The translations under genes were made by a program, and so were the position numbers. The notes beneath the pieces were generated by a model, which made no database searches, was not told the origin of the DNA, and saw nothing but the letters and a program-made list of their open reading frames with translations. From Smittium mucronatum (taxonomy: Eukaryota; Kickxellomycota; Harpellomycetes; Harpellales; Legeriomycetaceae), in the NCBI GenBank assembly GCA_001953115.1, contig LSSL01006952.1:1-24322 (forward strand): DNA of 24,322 nt. The letters are read 5' to 3'. Shown here piece by piece: positions 11,894 to 20,272 of this stretch; position 1 is the stretch's first letter, and every line of letters starts with the position of its first letter.

Positions 11894-13626
11894 CTAATTT
11901 GATTGAGGATTTTTCCTCATTAAATATTCTATTTCGTTTTCTTTTTGGCTTTCTTGCTCGATTGAATACTTCGCAACTCGTTTATTAAATCTATACTCAA
12001 CTCTAAAATATATATTAGAATAATACTGGATATCAAGACTTCTTATTACTGATACAAATAATTTTCCTGATTCCATACTAAAAGAAAAATATAAATTAAA
12101 AATTTTCACTACCATTTTTTCAAGAATTGATCTCGGTGATCCACCATAATAAATTTTAAAGCTAATATAAACAGCTTTTGAGTTGTTAGTCTGGTTTACA
12201 CTTGATATTTCATATAATTTTCCAATAAGTTCTTTGATAGTATTTATGTCTCTTTTTAGCATAGCTCTATTCAACCATCTCGAAAGCATACCTAAAATTT
12301 TAAAAAAAGTATTAAATTGTTTGATAAAAAAAATAATTTATAAAAAAAATACCGAAGTTCCCATCAACAACATTTTACTGTGATACTCAGCGAAATAGTT
12401 TAGAGAAAAAAATTTCCCGGTTTTTTGTATTATTTACCAAAATATATAATTCAAAAAATCGAATGAACGAAAATGAGGTTCTGAATCGATCCATATGTAC
12501 ACTTTTTTCGATAAGAGCGTAAAACCTGGTTTTCAGAATATCCATCAAGCAATAGGAAGCATATTTTGAGTCATGGTTAATAATCTTAGAAATGCATTTA
12601 TCGCATTTATATTTCAAAGTGCAGTCATTTCCTAGATATATAGTAAAAAATCCTAAGTTCAAAATTTAAGATTTTTTATAGAAGGGCGTGTTAGTTTCAA
12701 CTGAACCACCCCCTATCCTAAAAATTTCCTTAAAATCCAATATAATTATACAATGCTTTTCTTCAATATTTTTACAATGGCTGACATATGCTTTTTTCTG
12801 AATTTCTTTGATTTTTTTGTGATAATTGTACGTATTAATTTCTGATTCGCATTTTTTTATACCGCTCACTGGAATCAATTAAATCGATAACTTTTAGAAT
12901 TTTGATATTTTTCTGGACCTTATAGCAGATTGGACTAATTTATTTTTTTCTCATGGGGTTTTTAAAGTTTTTTGGGCGCATTTTATAGAATGAATTTATA
13001 TCTATTTCCAAATCTTTATTTTCTCTGATCATTTCTTTATAAATTTCATTTCTGGTGCTTTCGAGATAATAAATCGGGACTTTAACAGAAACATTTTCGC
13101 CATTCTTAATGAGGTAAACTTTATTGCCTATCATTGAATTATCTAATAAATACTTCTTTACCATTTCTTTGAGTTTTTCGGGTTCCGAATTCGATAATTT
13201 TTTTGATAATTTTTTTCGGAGCCAAATTCAAAAATACCAGACTCGAACAATTATACAGCTTTATAATATTTTCTATTCGAAAATCCAAAGCCGAAATTTC
13301 TTAGATCATTTCTTTTATATACCGAAGCAACTAAAGATAGGATATTGCATCCATCTTTACTAAATTTAGGCAAACTACTATGTATATTTAATATATTTTT
13401 TAGAAGTCTTATTTCGTTAAAGTCATTAGAAACACTCCTGTAAAACACCTTTCCAATATTTGATCTGTAAAAAAATAACTATATAATGCTGTTTTATCTA
13501 TTTTCGATATAGATTCTGCTACTTGGTCGAGATTTTTGAAAATTTGAATATTTTTTTTTTAGAAATATCTTCATATCCAACTTCAGTGGATTCATAGTCA
13601 TAGATAAGATTATTTAAAAAAATCAT
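11894..13626 (-). pseudogene. DDE-type transposase-like pseudogene with one intron
   Basis: Reading minus from a probable ATG at 13626 to a TAG ending at 11894 gives about 557 codons after intron removal, spread over all three frames. Blocks in order: an N-terminal region; SKDGCNILSLVASVYKRNDL (about 13350); NSFYKMRPKNFKNP (about 12980); a Cys pair after an in-frame TAA (ISPICYK); ILDFKE with an acidic residue at 12735-12737; a NHDSK block; HIWIDSEPHFRS with a second Asp at 12485-12487; FSLNYFAEYHSK (Glu at 12386-12388) followed by VVDGNFG; then SRW and a C-terminal region. Two spaced Asp blocks followed by an E/HxK...DG block fit an RNase-H-fold DDE transposase (inference). The blocks resemble large families of hypothetical proteins I recall from early-diverging fungi, but I cannot name the superfamily. 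About nine lesions are visible: frameshifts near 13555, 13450, 13220, 12900, 12505 and 12370, and stops at 12940-12942, 12666-12668 and 12434-12436. I found no terminal inverted repeats. Confidence 0.6.
12292..12352 (-). other. 61-bp spliceosomal intron in the transposase relic
   Basis: On the minus strand the intron starts GTATTT and ends TTTTAG. Splicing joins AAC TTC G to GT ATG CTT, giving NFG-MLSRW and making VVDGNFG continuous with SRWLNRAMLKRDINT, as the motif order requires. A branch-like TTTAATAC lies about 25 bases before the 3' end. Length and sites fit small fungal introns. The intron body has stops in frame, so it is not coding. Confidence 0.65.
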
Positions 13627-14433
13627 TCTATATTATTGAAATTTGAAAATATATTGATTTTGAGAAGAAAAAAAGTTAGAATTCAAATGATTTTTGAGAC
13701 AAAAAAAAAGCTCCATCTTTTACCAAGTTTTCTATTAAAGAAAACCAAAATTACAATTTTTTTTAAAATTCCGAGAATATATTTTTGCAAATATTTTTTC
13801 CCATCAATTAACGTAATTTTGATCTGAATATGGAAACCGAGAAAAAATCTCAAAAAAATCGACCGATTTCATACTTCGTATTACAAACTTAAAATCATAC
13901 ATAAACTGGATTTTTCATCTCTTAATAGTAACGTGTCTCACTTTCCTTAGAATCTCCCATGTATATATTTTCCAGAACTCTGTCAATTTGATGATTAAAT
14001 CAGTATGGTTTCATAAATAGATTAGTTTGATTATAAAAATTTACTGTTTAGATTTTAGATCAGAATCTGAAACCACGTAAAACAATTGAGTACCATGATC
14101 CGAGATTTGAGCCTTGAGAAAAATAGAGTAAATTTCGTAGTGATTGATATTCGCATAAAATGAAAAAAAAAAAAAGAGACTAGGATGATATATATTAATG
14201 GGAATCGGATTTTTGGAGATTAATTAGTACCATTTGCATTTTTAAAGAGTGTTTTATTATATATATTTTTCATATCATAGTCCAAAATATTTGTATCTAA
14301 AAACAATATTTTTAGTGAACTCGTATCTTGTAGAAAACCTTTAAAGTTTAAATATTATATATCAATTCAAACAAAAAAAAGGGAGAAGACTTGGATATTC
14401 AAAGGAATTTTATTTATCAAACATTATTTGAAT
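13627..14433. other. AT-rich spacer left of the LTR element
   Basis: This stretch holds the sequence upstream of the transposase relic and the left flank of the retrotransposon. I see no gene and no inverted repeat that would mark the outer end of the transposase element. An open frame at 13636-13827 on plus is the lysine- and phenylalanine-rich kind expected by chance. Confidence 0.5.
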
Positions 14434-14437
14434 GTTG
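14434..14437. repeat. left target-site duplication GTTG
   Basis: GTTG lies directly outside the left LTR and recurs directly outside the right LTR at 19447-19450. Ty3/gypsy integrases usually make 4-6 base duplications, so length and placement fit. Confidence 0.6.
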
Positions 14438-14632
14438 TGTTAGGGTCGATTAAAAGTATTTACTTAATAAGGAGGAAACATATACAAACTAATGTTATCT
14501 ATTTATATAGTACGTAAATATTATATAATGACGTTAATTCACTGGCTATAGATCTGTAGGCCCGCGTAAACATTGATGTGTGTAGGATTTGATCTGTTGG
14601 TTGTTGATAAGGTCTTATAAATACTCCTCACA
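14438..14632 (-). repeat. 3' LTR
   Basis: On the minus strand it starts TGTGAGG and ends CCTAACA, giving canonical TG...CA ends with a TGT/ACA inverted terminus. It contains a TATA-like CTATATAAATAG, shared by both LTRs, that could direct transcription. It is preceded by a polypurine tract. It differs from the 5' LTR at about ten positions, half of them transitions. Confidence 0.9.
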
Positions 14633-14635
14633 TTA

Positions 14636-14647
14636 CTTCCTTCTCCC
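14636..14647 (-). other. polypurine tract
   Basis: The minus strand reads GGGAGAAGGAAG, twelve purines, then TAA and the 3' LTR. This is where second-strand DNA synthesis is primed in LTR elements, and it confirms orientation and the LTR boundary. Confidence 0.75.
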
Positions 14648-14651
14648 ATGA

Positions 14652-15705
14652 TTATCTGTTATTTAACCCATAATTATAACTATTTATTATCCGAGCGTGA
14701 ACAACCACGCTTGTTATTAGCCCTGATTTCTTTTTTATCCTTGCTTTATAGCTAAATTGATCTATTTGCTCAATTATTTCATACGGGCCCATGTAAACTG
14801 GACTAAGGCTTTTATTTATACCTCTTTTCTCTGATGACTATCTTTTTATTACTATTTTATCGCCTACTTTATATATTACCTCACTGTGATTTTTATCATA
14901 ACGTTCTTTCATTTTTCACTTTCAATTTTGCTTCATTAATTGTCGCCATTGAGCGCAGGTATGTTACCCATGTTTTATTATTTTCTTCATAATCTAAAAT
15001 ACCCCCATATTTTGAAATAAACTCATTATAATTTCTCCCGGGTGGATTTGACTTTCTACCATAAATAAATTCAAATGATGATATTTCAGTAGAATCCTGG
15101 ACCGGGGTGGAATATTCGAACGGTATCGAATTGATAAACTCGCCCCAGTTGTTCTGACTGCCATTTAAAAAACTTAATATAATAGTTTTCAGATACTGTT
15201 GAATCTTTCGACTAACCCGTTAGTTTCTGGGTGATATGGAGAAGAATAAATGTGCTTTATCCCAAATACTTGGCAAAAATTTAACATGGGGTCTCCTAAA
15301 AATAACCTTCCATTGTCTTACAATATTTTTTATGGGATTCCATGCCTAGTGAAAATGTTCTCATATATTGAATTTACTGCTGTATTGGACTCAATATTTC
15401 TTACTGGAACCACCTCAACCCACTTTGTAAACAGGTCTATGCACACGAGTAGATATTTATTTCCATTTTTTGTGATAGGTAACGGTCCTGCGTGGTCAAT
15501 TGCTAAAATTTCGAAAGTTCTTGTGGTTTGTATATTCTGAAGGTTTCTCAGGGACTGCAGTGTGCTATGTTTAGATATCTGGCATTTGAAGCATGAGCTT
15601 GTATATTTGAAGATATCCCTAAACACATTTTTCCAATAAAATCCCTGTCTCATCTTTTACTATGTTTTTTTGAAGCCTAAATGTCCCATTATCGGTATAT
15701 CATGG
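14652..15705 (-). pseudogene. integrase region of pol
   Basis: An N-terminal HHCC zinc-binding region is visible: YHDIPIMGH with two His, then SCFKC with two Cys. The catalytic core follows with AIDHAGPLP (first Asp), DNGRLF (second Asp, directly after a stop) and YSSPYHPETNGLVERFN (Glu), so the D,D-35-E residues are all present. The C-terminal domain reads VGDKIVIKR, then a stop, then SPVYMGPYEIIEQI, the usual GPY/F module. There is a frameshift just after GLVERFNS and stops near 15340, 15325 and 14840. In the family this enzyme inserts the cDNA copy into the genome. I see no chromodomain between GPY and the pol stop. Confidence 0.9.
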
Positions 15706-16079
15706 TAGTTATACATTATTATCCTCTTCAAAGTTTCCGGGACTACCAATTTGATTTTATTATCTTTAGTAATTTTAAATAATAATCCTGAGCTTTCGAT
15801 ATTCCAAACATCGATCCTCTTCGTTTTTATTCTTTTCAGTTTTCTTAAGCAGTTCTATTAATATTTTTATATGATGATCGCTACCTTGAATTTGCTTTAT
15901 CAATATTTATTAGGAATCTGCATTTCTCTTGGACTATCGACTGTTTCTATCGGCAGCAAATGTTTTTCTTTATTGGTGACTTTATCTCACTCCTGATAAT
16001 ATATTTTCGGATCATCCAAAATCTCGGCGACATCAATTTTTTGCACCCACCTTTTTCGACAGGCAACTCAATACCTAAC

Positions 16080-16560
16080 TCCTTTGAATTTTCTCATTGA
16101 AATTATATATACAAAGCGTCTGCAAGCCTGTTATTTAGCTCTTTTACATGCTCCACTTTATAAGCGTATCCCTGAAGCACTGAATTCCACCTAGCATCCC
16201 CCCTCTAGGTTATTCGCTGGATAAAGATGAAACCAAGGCTCTATATTCGCTATAAAGTGTAGTCACGGTTCCATGTACGTAATGGTGAAAAATATCTAAC
16301 AAAAACACTACTGCTAGTGCCTCTTTATCGGTAGAGCTATAATTCGTTTTTGCCGGGATCAATTTTCTACTAGCTTATTTTATCGGTTTTAACCTGTCAT
16401 CTTCTTGTATCTGATATAAATCGTCCCATATCCCCACATTTGATTCATCCGTATACATAGTATAAGATTTTCTCGTATCCGGATGGGTAAGCACCGGGGC
16501 CGTTATCATAGCATTTTTGAGTTTCTGGAATGCATCATCTTGTTGTTTTGTCCAATTGTA
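16080..16560 (-). pseudogene. RNase H region of pol
   Basis: The sequence reads AFQKLKNAMITAPVLTHPD, then YTMYTDESNVGI, then ASRKLIPAKTNYSSTDKEA and FHHYVHG, which is the classic Ty3/gypsy RT-RNase H block (TDES, the NYS..DKE motif and the HYVHG segment). Further on VEHVKELNNRLADALY matches the conserved end of the domain. One TAA lies before ASRK and another stop follows SSLSSE. In the element this activity degrades the RNA strand of the RNA-DNA hybrid. Confidence 0.85.
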
Positions 16561-16765
16561 AGCGCAATCTTTTATAAGTAGTATATATAAAGGAAAAGCT
16601 ATTTATGTGAAACCTTTTATGAAAATATGACAGAATGATACCATCCCAAAAAAAATTTTGAGTTCGGATAAGTCCTTTGGTTTTGGATAATTCTTTACTG
16701 CTTCAATCTCACTATCCACTATTTATTGACCCTCTTCTGATAATATATAACCAAGAATTTGCACT

Positions 16766-17345
16766 TTATTTTCTCCAAAAATACACATTTTTTTTTAATT
16801 TGAATCCCTTTTCCATTAATTTATTAAGAAAGCTTTCCAGATTTTTCAAGTGTTCATTTTCGATTTTTGAACAAACTAAAATATCATCTGCGAACGCAAT
16901 ACAATAACCTACATCAATGCAATCCAATAATGTCGCATCTATGTTCCTTTGAAACTTTGATGGTGAATTCTACGTCCCATGTGGCACCACTAAAAAATCA
17001 TGATGCCCAACAGGAATAGTTAAATCTGATGCTTCAATAGAATCTTCGTGTAATAGTATTTGATAAAATGCCTTCAGGATATTAAGCCTTGAAAAATATT
17101 TACATCCTTGAAAACTGTTTAATATCACATCTATCCTCGGCAAAGTATATTCGTCCCGTATCGACTTTTTATTTAATGGATTGAAATTTATTACTATCCT
17201 TGGTGAACCGTCGCTCTTAGTTACAATCAACGGGTTCACTCAATACGGGATTTTCGATGGTCTAGCATATCCTGCGCGATATAACTCTACTATATGCTTT
17301 TTCAATATTTCCGTCTCCCCGGGCAATTATCTACTCATTCTTGAT
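16766..17345 (-). pseudogene. reverse transcriptase region of pol, catalytic Asp lost
   Basis: It begins with LPGETEILKKHIVELYRAGY, the usual lead-in. Then come SDGSPRIVINFNPLNKKSI, DEYTLPRIDVILNSF and SRLNILKAFYQI, then ASDLTIPVGHHDF and AFADDILVC. The FADD block keeps both Asp of the second catalytic motif. In SRLNILKAFYQI the family has SRLDI or SKLDL; here the first catalytic Asp is Asn (AAT for GAT), so polymerase activity should be absent. In-frame stops sit before VNPLIV and after VPHGT, and the frame ends with a TAA at 16766-16768. Confidence 0.9.
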
Positions 17346-17636
17346 TTTATTGTTTGTTCCTTTGCCATTCTTAACTGGTGAGAATATTCCGTTTTTGTTT
17401 TGCTTGGTACCATATCGAATAATCCATTCACTTTTAACAATTTTTTTGAGATTACTTCCTCAATCTCCATTTCTTTTTTTCTTGATGTGGTCAATTTCTT
17501 TGTACTACCACTTCCGCAATCAACAATATATCCATCTTTTTTTTTCGCTCTTTCATATCACCATTTTTCTCTCACCTGGCTCGTAACTAATCCCTGCCGC
17601 TATAATCAAATTCGAGCCCGATATTATATCGTAGGG

Positions 17637-17861
17637 CTAATATTCAGTTATTATAAACGCTGTTTTAAAACATATATCCCCAAAATATAATTCACCAAAG
17701 GTAAAATTTTCCATCGTGTACTCTGTCTGATTATTTCCTATTCTTATTCGCAATTTATTAAAATTTTCGGTCGTATTACCTAATTTTTCTGCAGTACTTT
17801 CTCTTATTGTGATTATCTGCGATCCAGTATCCAAAAATGCCGTTAAATTAATTCCATTCAT
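17637..17861 (-). pseudogene. retroviral-type aspartic protease region of pol
   Basis: About 74 codons are open from an ATG at 17861. LTAFLDTGSQIITIRE carries the DTGS-type active site Asp at 17829-17831, in the usual hydrophobic setting for a retropepsin, which works as a dimer to process the polyprotein. The flanking frame upstream (PREPPENPEYILEKGE) is open apart from a TAA six bases before this ATG. The second conserved glycine block is less clear (IITEY ends at a stop). Confidence 0.8.
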
Positions 17862-17992
17862 TTCTACTTATAGATTAAAATTATTTTTCTCGTTTCTGTT
17901 AATTGTTTCCGTTTCACCTTTCTCTAAAATATATTCGGGGTTTTCCGGCGGTTCTCTGGGTTTTACCTGAGTAGGTTCAGTATACCTAAAAC

Positions 17993-19208
17993 TTAATTCA
18001 CCGTGTCGTTTACCGACTCTTTTAAATCATCAAATATGACGGGATTAAATCTGACATTCCTTATTTTATCGGGAAAATATGCACTTATATGCCCTCTTTT
18101 TCCGTAGTTATAGCATGTAACATCCTTATGGTATTGCTGGTAATCCTTTTCACTCAATCTTTTTTTTGTAAGAACTGTTTCTCTGAATTGCCAATTTATT
18201 TCCGCTACTATTACCGAATCTATTTCTAGAATAATTCACACCAGCTCTGTAAATACTCTTAACTGTCATAAGCATCTCCAATTCCTTATATTTTGTGTTT
18301 TATAAATAGTATTCTAGTGGTGCTATCTTTTGGCTAGTCATCTCTAGTTCCATGCTGTTTGGATCATGTAATTCTTTATTGTTTACTAGCGGAACATATT
18401 TATTATTCGCTTTAGACCCACCCATTACTGCATGCTGAGCTTGAACTCTAATTTCAAATCCAACATACGATTTCGAACTCAAATCTGGTAGAAATCTCGA
18501 TATCTCAAAAGCTAGACATTTTCTAGGCAGAGCTATAGATATCTCATCACTTCCAACTGCCACAATGCTGATAGCCGGTCTAACCTCGTGGATAAACTCT
18601 GAATAGATTGAATTTAGGCCCAGTTTTGTACTATCAAGTATTTCCAATGCCGCGCCTATGTTTTTTGATAATTCTTATTGTGTTTTAAATTAGTTCCAGT
18701 ATTCAGGCCATGTTCTAATGTTTTTTCCATTATGCTGTCATACCACTTCCTAGCATCCCATGTTAATACCGAATTTACCAAAGAGTGTTTCTTGTATTCT
18801 TCTAAATCAGTATTTTTTTTGGAATATCTCATTCACCGCACCCAACCATATTTTAAGTGCCATTCCAGAACCGTCGAATTTAGATAGAATGATTTTTTCT
18901 CTGGAACTGGGTTTGAAAAGACTTTGGTCACACAAGCATATTTTCTTATAGAATTCTAGCTCTTTGTTAAATGCTTCGGCTGGAATTCCTTTATCAACCA
19001 GTTTCTCAGCTAAATGCTTGTTTTCTTCTCCTATTCTGGAATATTCGCTCTTTAGTTCGGCGTGCTCTACTCCAAGTTTCCCATAATGCTCCTTAAAACT
19101 AGTCTCCAATCCTTGCATCTCTGTATACTTTGCAATAGTTTCATTGTGTGCCGTATTCAGTTGCGTTATTGTCTCTGCAACATTCATATTCGTGAGATTA
19201 GCTACCAT
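17993..19208 (-). pseudogene. gag, frameshifted, damaged zinc knuckle
   Basis: It starts at ATG 19208, 44 bases inside the 5' LTR, and ends at TAA 17993-17995. The first 133 codons have an N-terminal coiled-coil-like region (long Glu/Lys/Leu stretch ending EENKHLAEKL). Frame changes at an A8 run near 18815 to a block with LTWDARKWYDSIMEK, the usual W-WY gag feature, returns at an A-run near 18663 to LGLNSIYSEFIHEV, and changes again at an A-run near 18175 to the zinc knuckle. The knuckle reads CYNYGKRGHISAYF where CX2CX4HX4C is expected, so the second and third Cys are Tyr and Phe. Stops lie at about 18300, after YYL, and at 17993. The 3' end overlaps the start of pol in another frame, as in elements that use programmed frameshifting, but decay makes this uncertain. 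Confidence 0.8.
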
Positions 19209-19231
19209 TTTCTTAAAGTGATTTCCATAAA

Positions 19232-19248
19232 ATTCTGGTTCTCGACCA
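19232..19248 (-). promoter_or_regulatory. candidate primer-binding site
   Basis: Three bases after the 5' LTR the minus strand reads TGGTCGAGAACCAGAAT. It begins TGG, the complement of a tRNA CCA end, at the expected place. I cannot match it to a specific tRNA. TGGT and ACCA inside it could also pair as a short hairpin. Position supports the call more than sequence does. Confidence 0.4.
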
Positions 19249-19251
19249 ATT

Positions 19252-19446
19252 TGTTAGGGTCGATTAAAATTATTTACTTAAGAAGGAGGAAACATATACA
19301 AATTAATATTATCTATTTATATAGTACGTAGATATTATATAATGGCGTTAATTCACTGGCTATAGATCTGTAGGCCCGCGTAAACATTGATGTGTGTAGG
19401 CGTTGTTCTGTTGGTTGTTGATAAGGTCTTATAAATACTCCTCATA
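19252..19446 (-). repeat. 5' LTR
   Basis: 195 bases, matching the 3' LTR at about 185 positions by hand alignment. On the minus strand the first bases are TATGAGG instead of TGTGAGG, so the terminal TG has mutated to TA. It shares the TATA-like CTATATAAATAG with the 3' LTR. Confidence 0.88.
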
Positions 19447-19450
19447 GTTG
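19447..19450. repeat. right target-site duplication GTTG
   Basis: Matches 14434-14437. It is followed by CT and then the CTAA that flanks the neighbouring miniature element. Confidence 0.6.
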
Positions 19451-19456
19451 CTCTAA

Positions 19457-19599
19457 CTTTTTCAGGGCTGATGGCACAAAAATGACTAACATTCTATTAA
19501 TAAGAAATGTATTCCATTGGATGCATTGAGAAGGTGGACCAACTGAAACCATTAATATATACAAATGGGGGCGAAGAAATAGTTTGAGCCCGGAAAGAG
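19457..19599 (-). mobile_element. TTAA-type miniature element, copy 1 (diverged)
   Basis: 143 bases between CTAA (19453-19456) and TTAA (19600-19603). The left end reads CTTTTTCAGGGCTGATGG and the right end GAGCCCGGAAAGAG. Its plus strand aligns by eye with the minus strand of copy 2 over the whole length: shared blocks include CAGGG(G)C.GATGG.ACAAAAA, TGTAT.CCATTGG, a weaker ACCAA-CTGAA-type block, ATATA(C)AA/TATACAC and GCC(C/T)GGAAAG.G. It is more diverged than copy 2 and has lost one TTAA base. It carries no open frame, so it would have been mobilised by a transposase elsewhere. Confidence 0.6.
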
Positions 19600-19830
19600 T
19601 TAAATTATAAAAGCTATTAAATGAACGAAATTCATTGAGGGAAAAAGTGCTATAGAAAAAAAGCTGGCACTTTACTTTATAAAAACGAAAATAAATAGAG
19701 CTTTTTAACCGAAAAGTTTAAAAAAAGACGTTGAAGATTGTATTTGATTCTAACCCTTGAATCTCAAATTTAATCTGAAACAACCCGTATTGAGAAAAAA
19801 AACAATGCTCACAGTTGCTGTTACTAGTTC

Positions 19831-19860
19831 TACTACCACTACTACTACTACTACTACTAC
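19831..19860 (+). repeat. TAC trinucleotide microsatellite
   Basis: Ten TAC units with one interruption (CAC at the third). Confidence 0.9.
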
Positions 19861-19919
19861 AACTCTAGCTACTATTATTAGCATTTTTTTGAAAGCTAAA
19901 AGAGGTTAGAAGGCGAGAA

Positions 19920-19942
19920 GGGGAAGGGGAAGGGGAAGGGGG
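19920..19942 (+). repeat. G-quadruplex motif
   Basis: Four G-runs, GGGG AA GGGG AA GGGG AA GGGGG, with three identical two-base loops, a strong textbook quadruplex pattern on the plus strand. It is a GGGGAA hexanucleotide repeat in otherwise G-poor DNA. Confidence 0.8.
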
Positions 19943-20105
19943 CTCAAATACCCGCGCAACCCAAACGAACAGATTAGTATTCAATCAAAGTAATGGTATT
20001 TCCAAAAGCGACAATAAATCCGACCAATTGAAACATGGATGAATAAAGACATTAAAGAGATAAGATATATGGAGCTGATTTGGGCAAACAAGAAACTTGA
20101 TGCGA

Positions 20106-20219
20106 GCCAAACTAAACCAAACCGAACCAAATCAAATTAAACCAAACTAAACCAAATCAAATTAAACCAAACTAAACCAAATCAAACTAAACCAAACTAA
20201 ACCAAATCAAATACAAACC
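20106..20219 (+). repeat. 25-bp tandem repeat
   Basis: The segment AAACCAAATC (GAACCAAATC in the first unit) recurs at 20124, 20149, 20174 and 20199, exactly 25 bases apart, within a longer AACC/AAACT-rich stretch. An internal ten-base half-repeat (AAACCAAACT) is visible in each unit. Confidence 0.85.
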
Positions 20220-20272
20220 ATCGATTTGGCGGAATTTCCATCTTTTATTTTTCGGCCCTCATTCATCCTTAA

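Larger units (their letters stand above)
14652..18020 (-). pseudogene. pol polyprotein (PR-RT-RH-IN), broken
   Basis: The pol region runs from about 18020, overlapping the end of gag in another frame, to a TAA at 14652-14654 just before the polypurine tract. Protease and integrase are in one frame, RT in a second and the RNase H region in a third, with several in-frame stops (for example after PSKIPY before RT, after VPHGT inside RT, and after RHGIP in integrase). Domain order and motifs match Ty3/gypsy pol throughout, so the reading is secure even though no intact protein can be made. Domains are listed separately. Confidence 0.9.
14438..19446 (-). mobile_element. Ty3/gypsy-type LTR retrotransposon, decayed
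   Basis: A 5009-base element transcribed leftward, with two 195-base LTRs, candidate primer-binding site, gag, pol with protease, reverse transcriptase, RNase H and integrase in that order, and a polypurine tract. RNase H before integrase is the Ty3/gypsy order and not Ty1/copia. No chromodomain is evident after integrase. The LTRs differ at about 10 of 195 positions by my alignment. The element is not autonomous: gag and pol carry multiple frameshifts and stops, the first catalytic Asp of RT is Asn, and the gag zinc knuckle has lost two of three Cys. It inserted next to a TTAA-type miniature element whose end lies six bases beyond the right LTR. Confidence 0.93.
19600..20268. other. spacer between the two miniature elements
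   Basis: It carries a trinucleotide repeat, a G-quadruplex motif and a 25-base tandem repeat (listed separately) and otherwise no gene or RNA that I can recognise. Confidence 0.6.

Noticed and set aside
15250..15540. Plus-strand open frame opposite integrase.
   Set aside because: It is the antisense shadow of the integrase region, which has the real motifs on the minus strand.
17181..17690. Several plus-strand open frames opposite protease and RT.
   Set aside because: They are antisense shadows of pol; the minus strand carries the RT and protease motifs.
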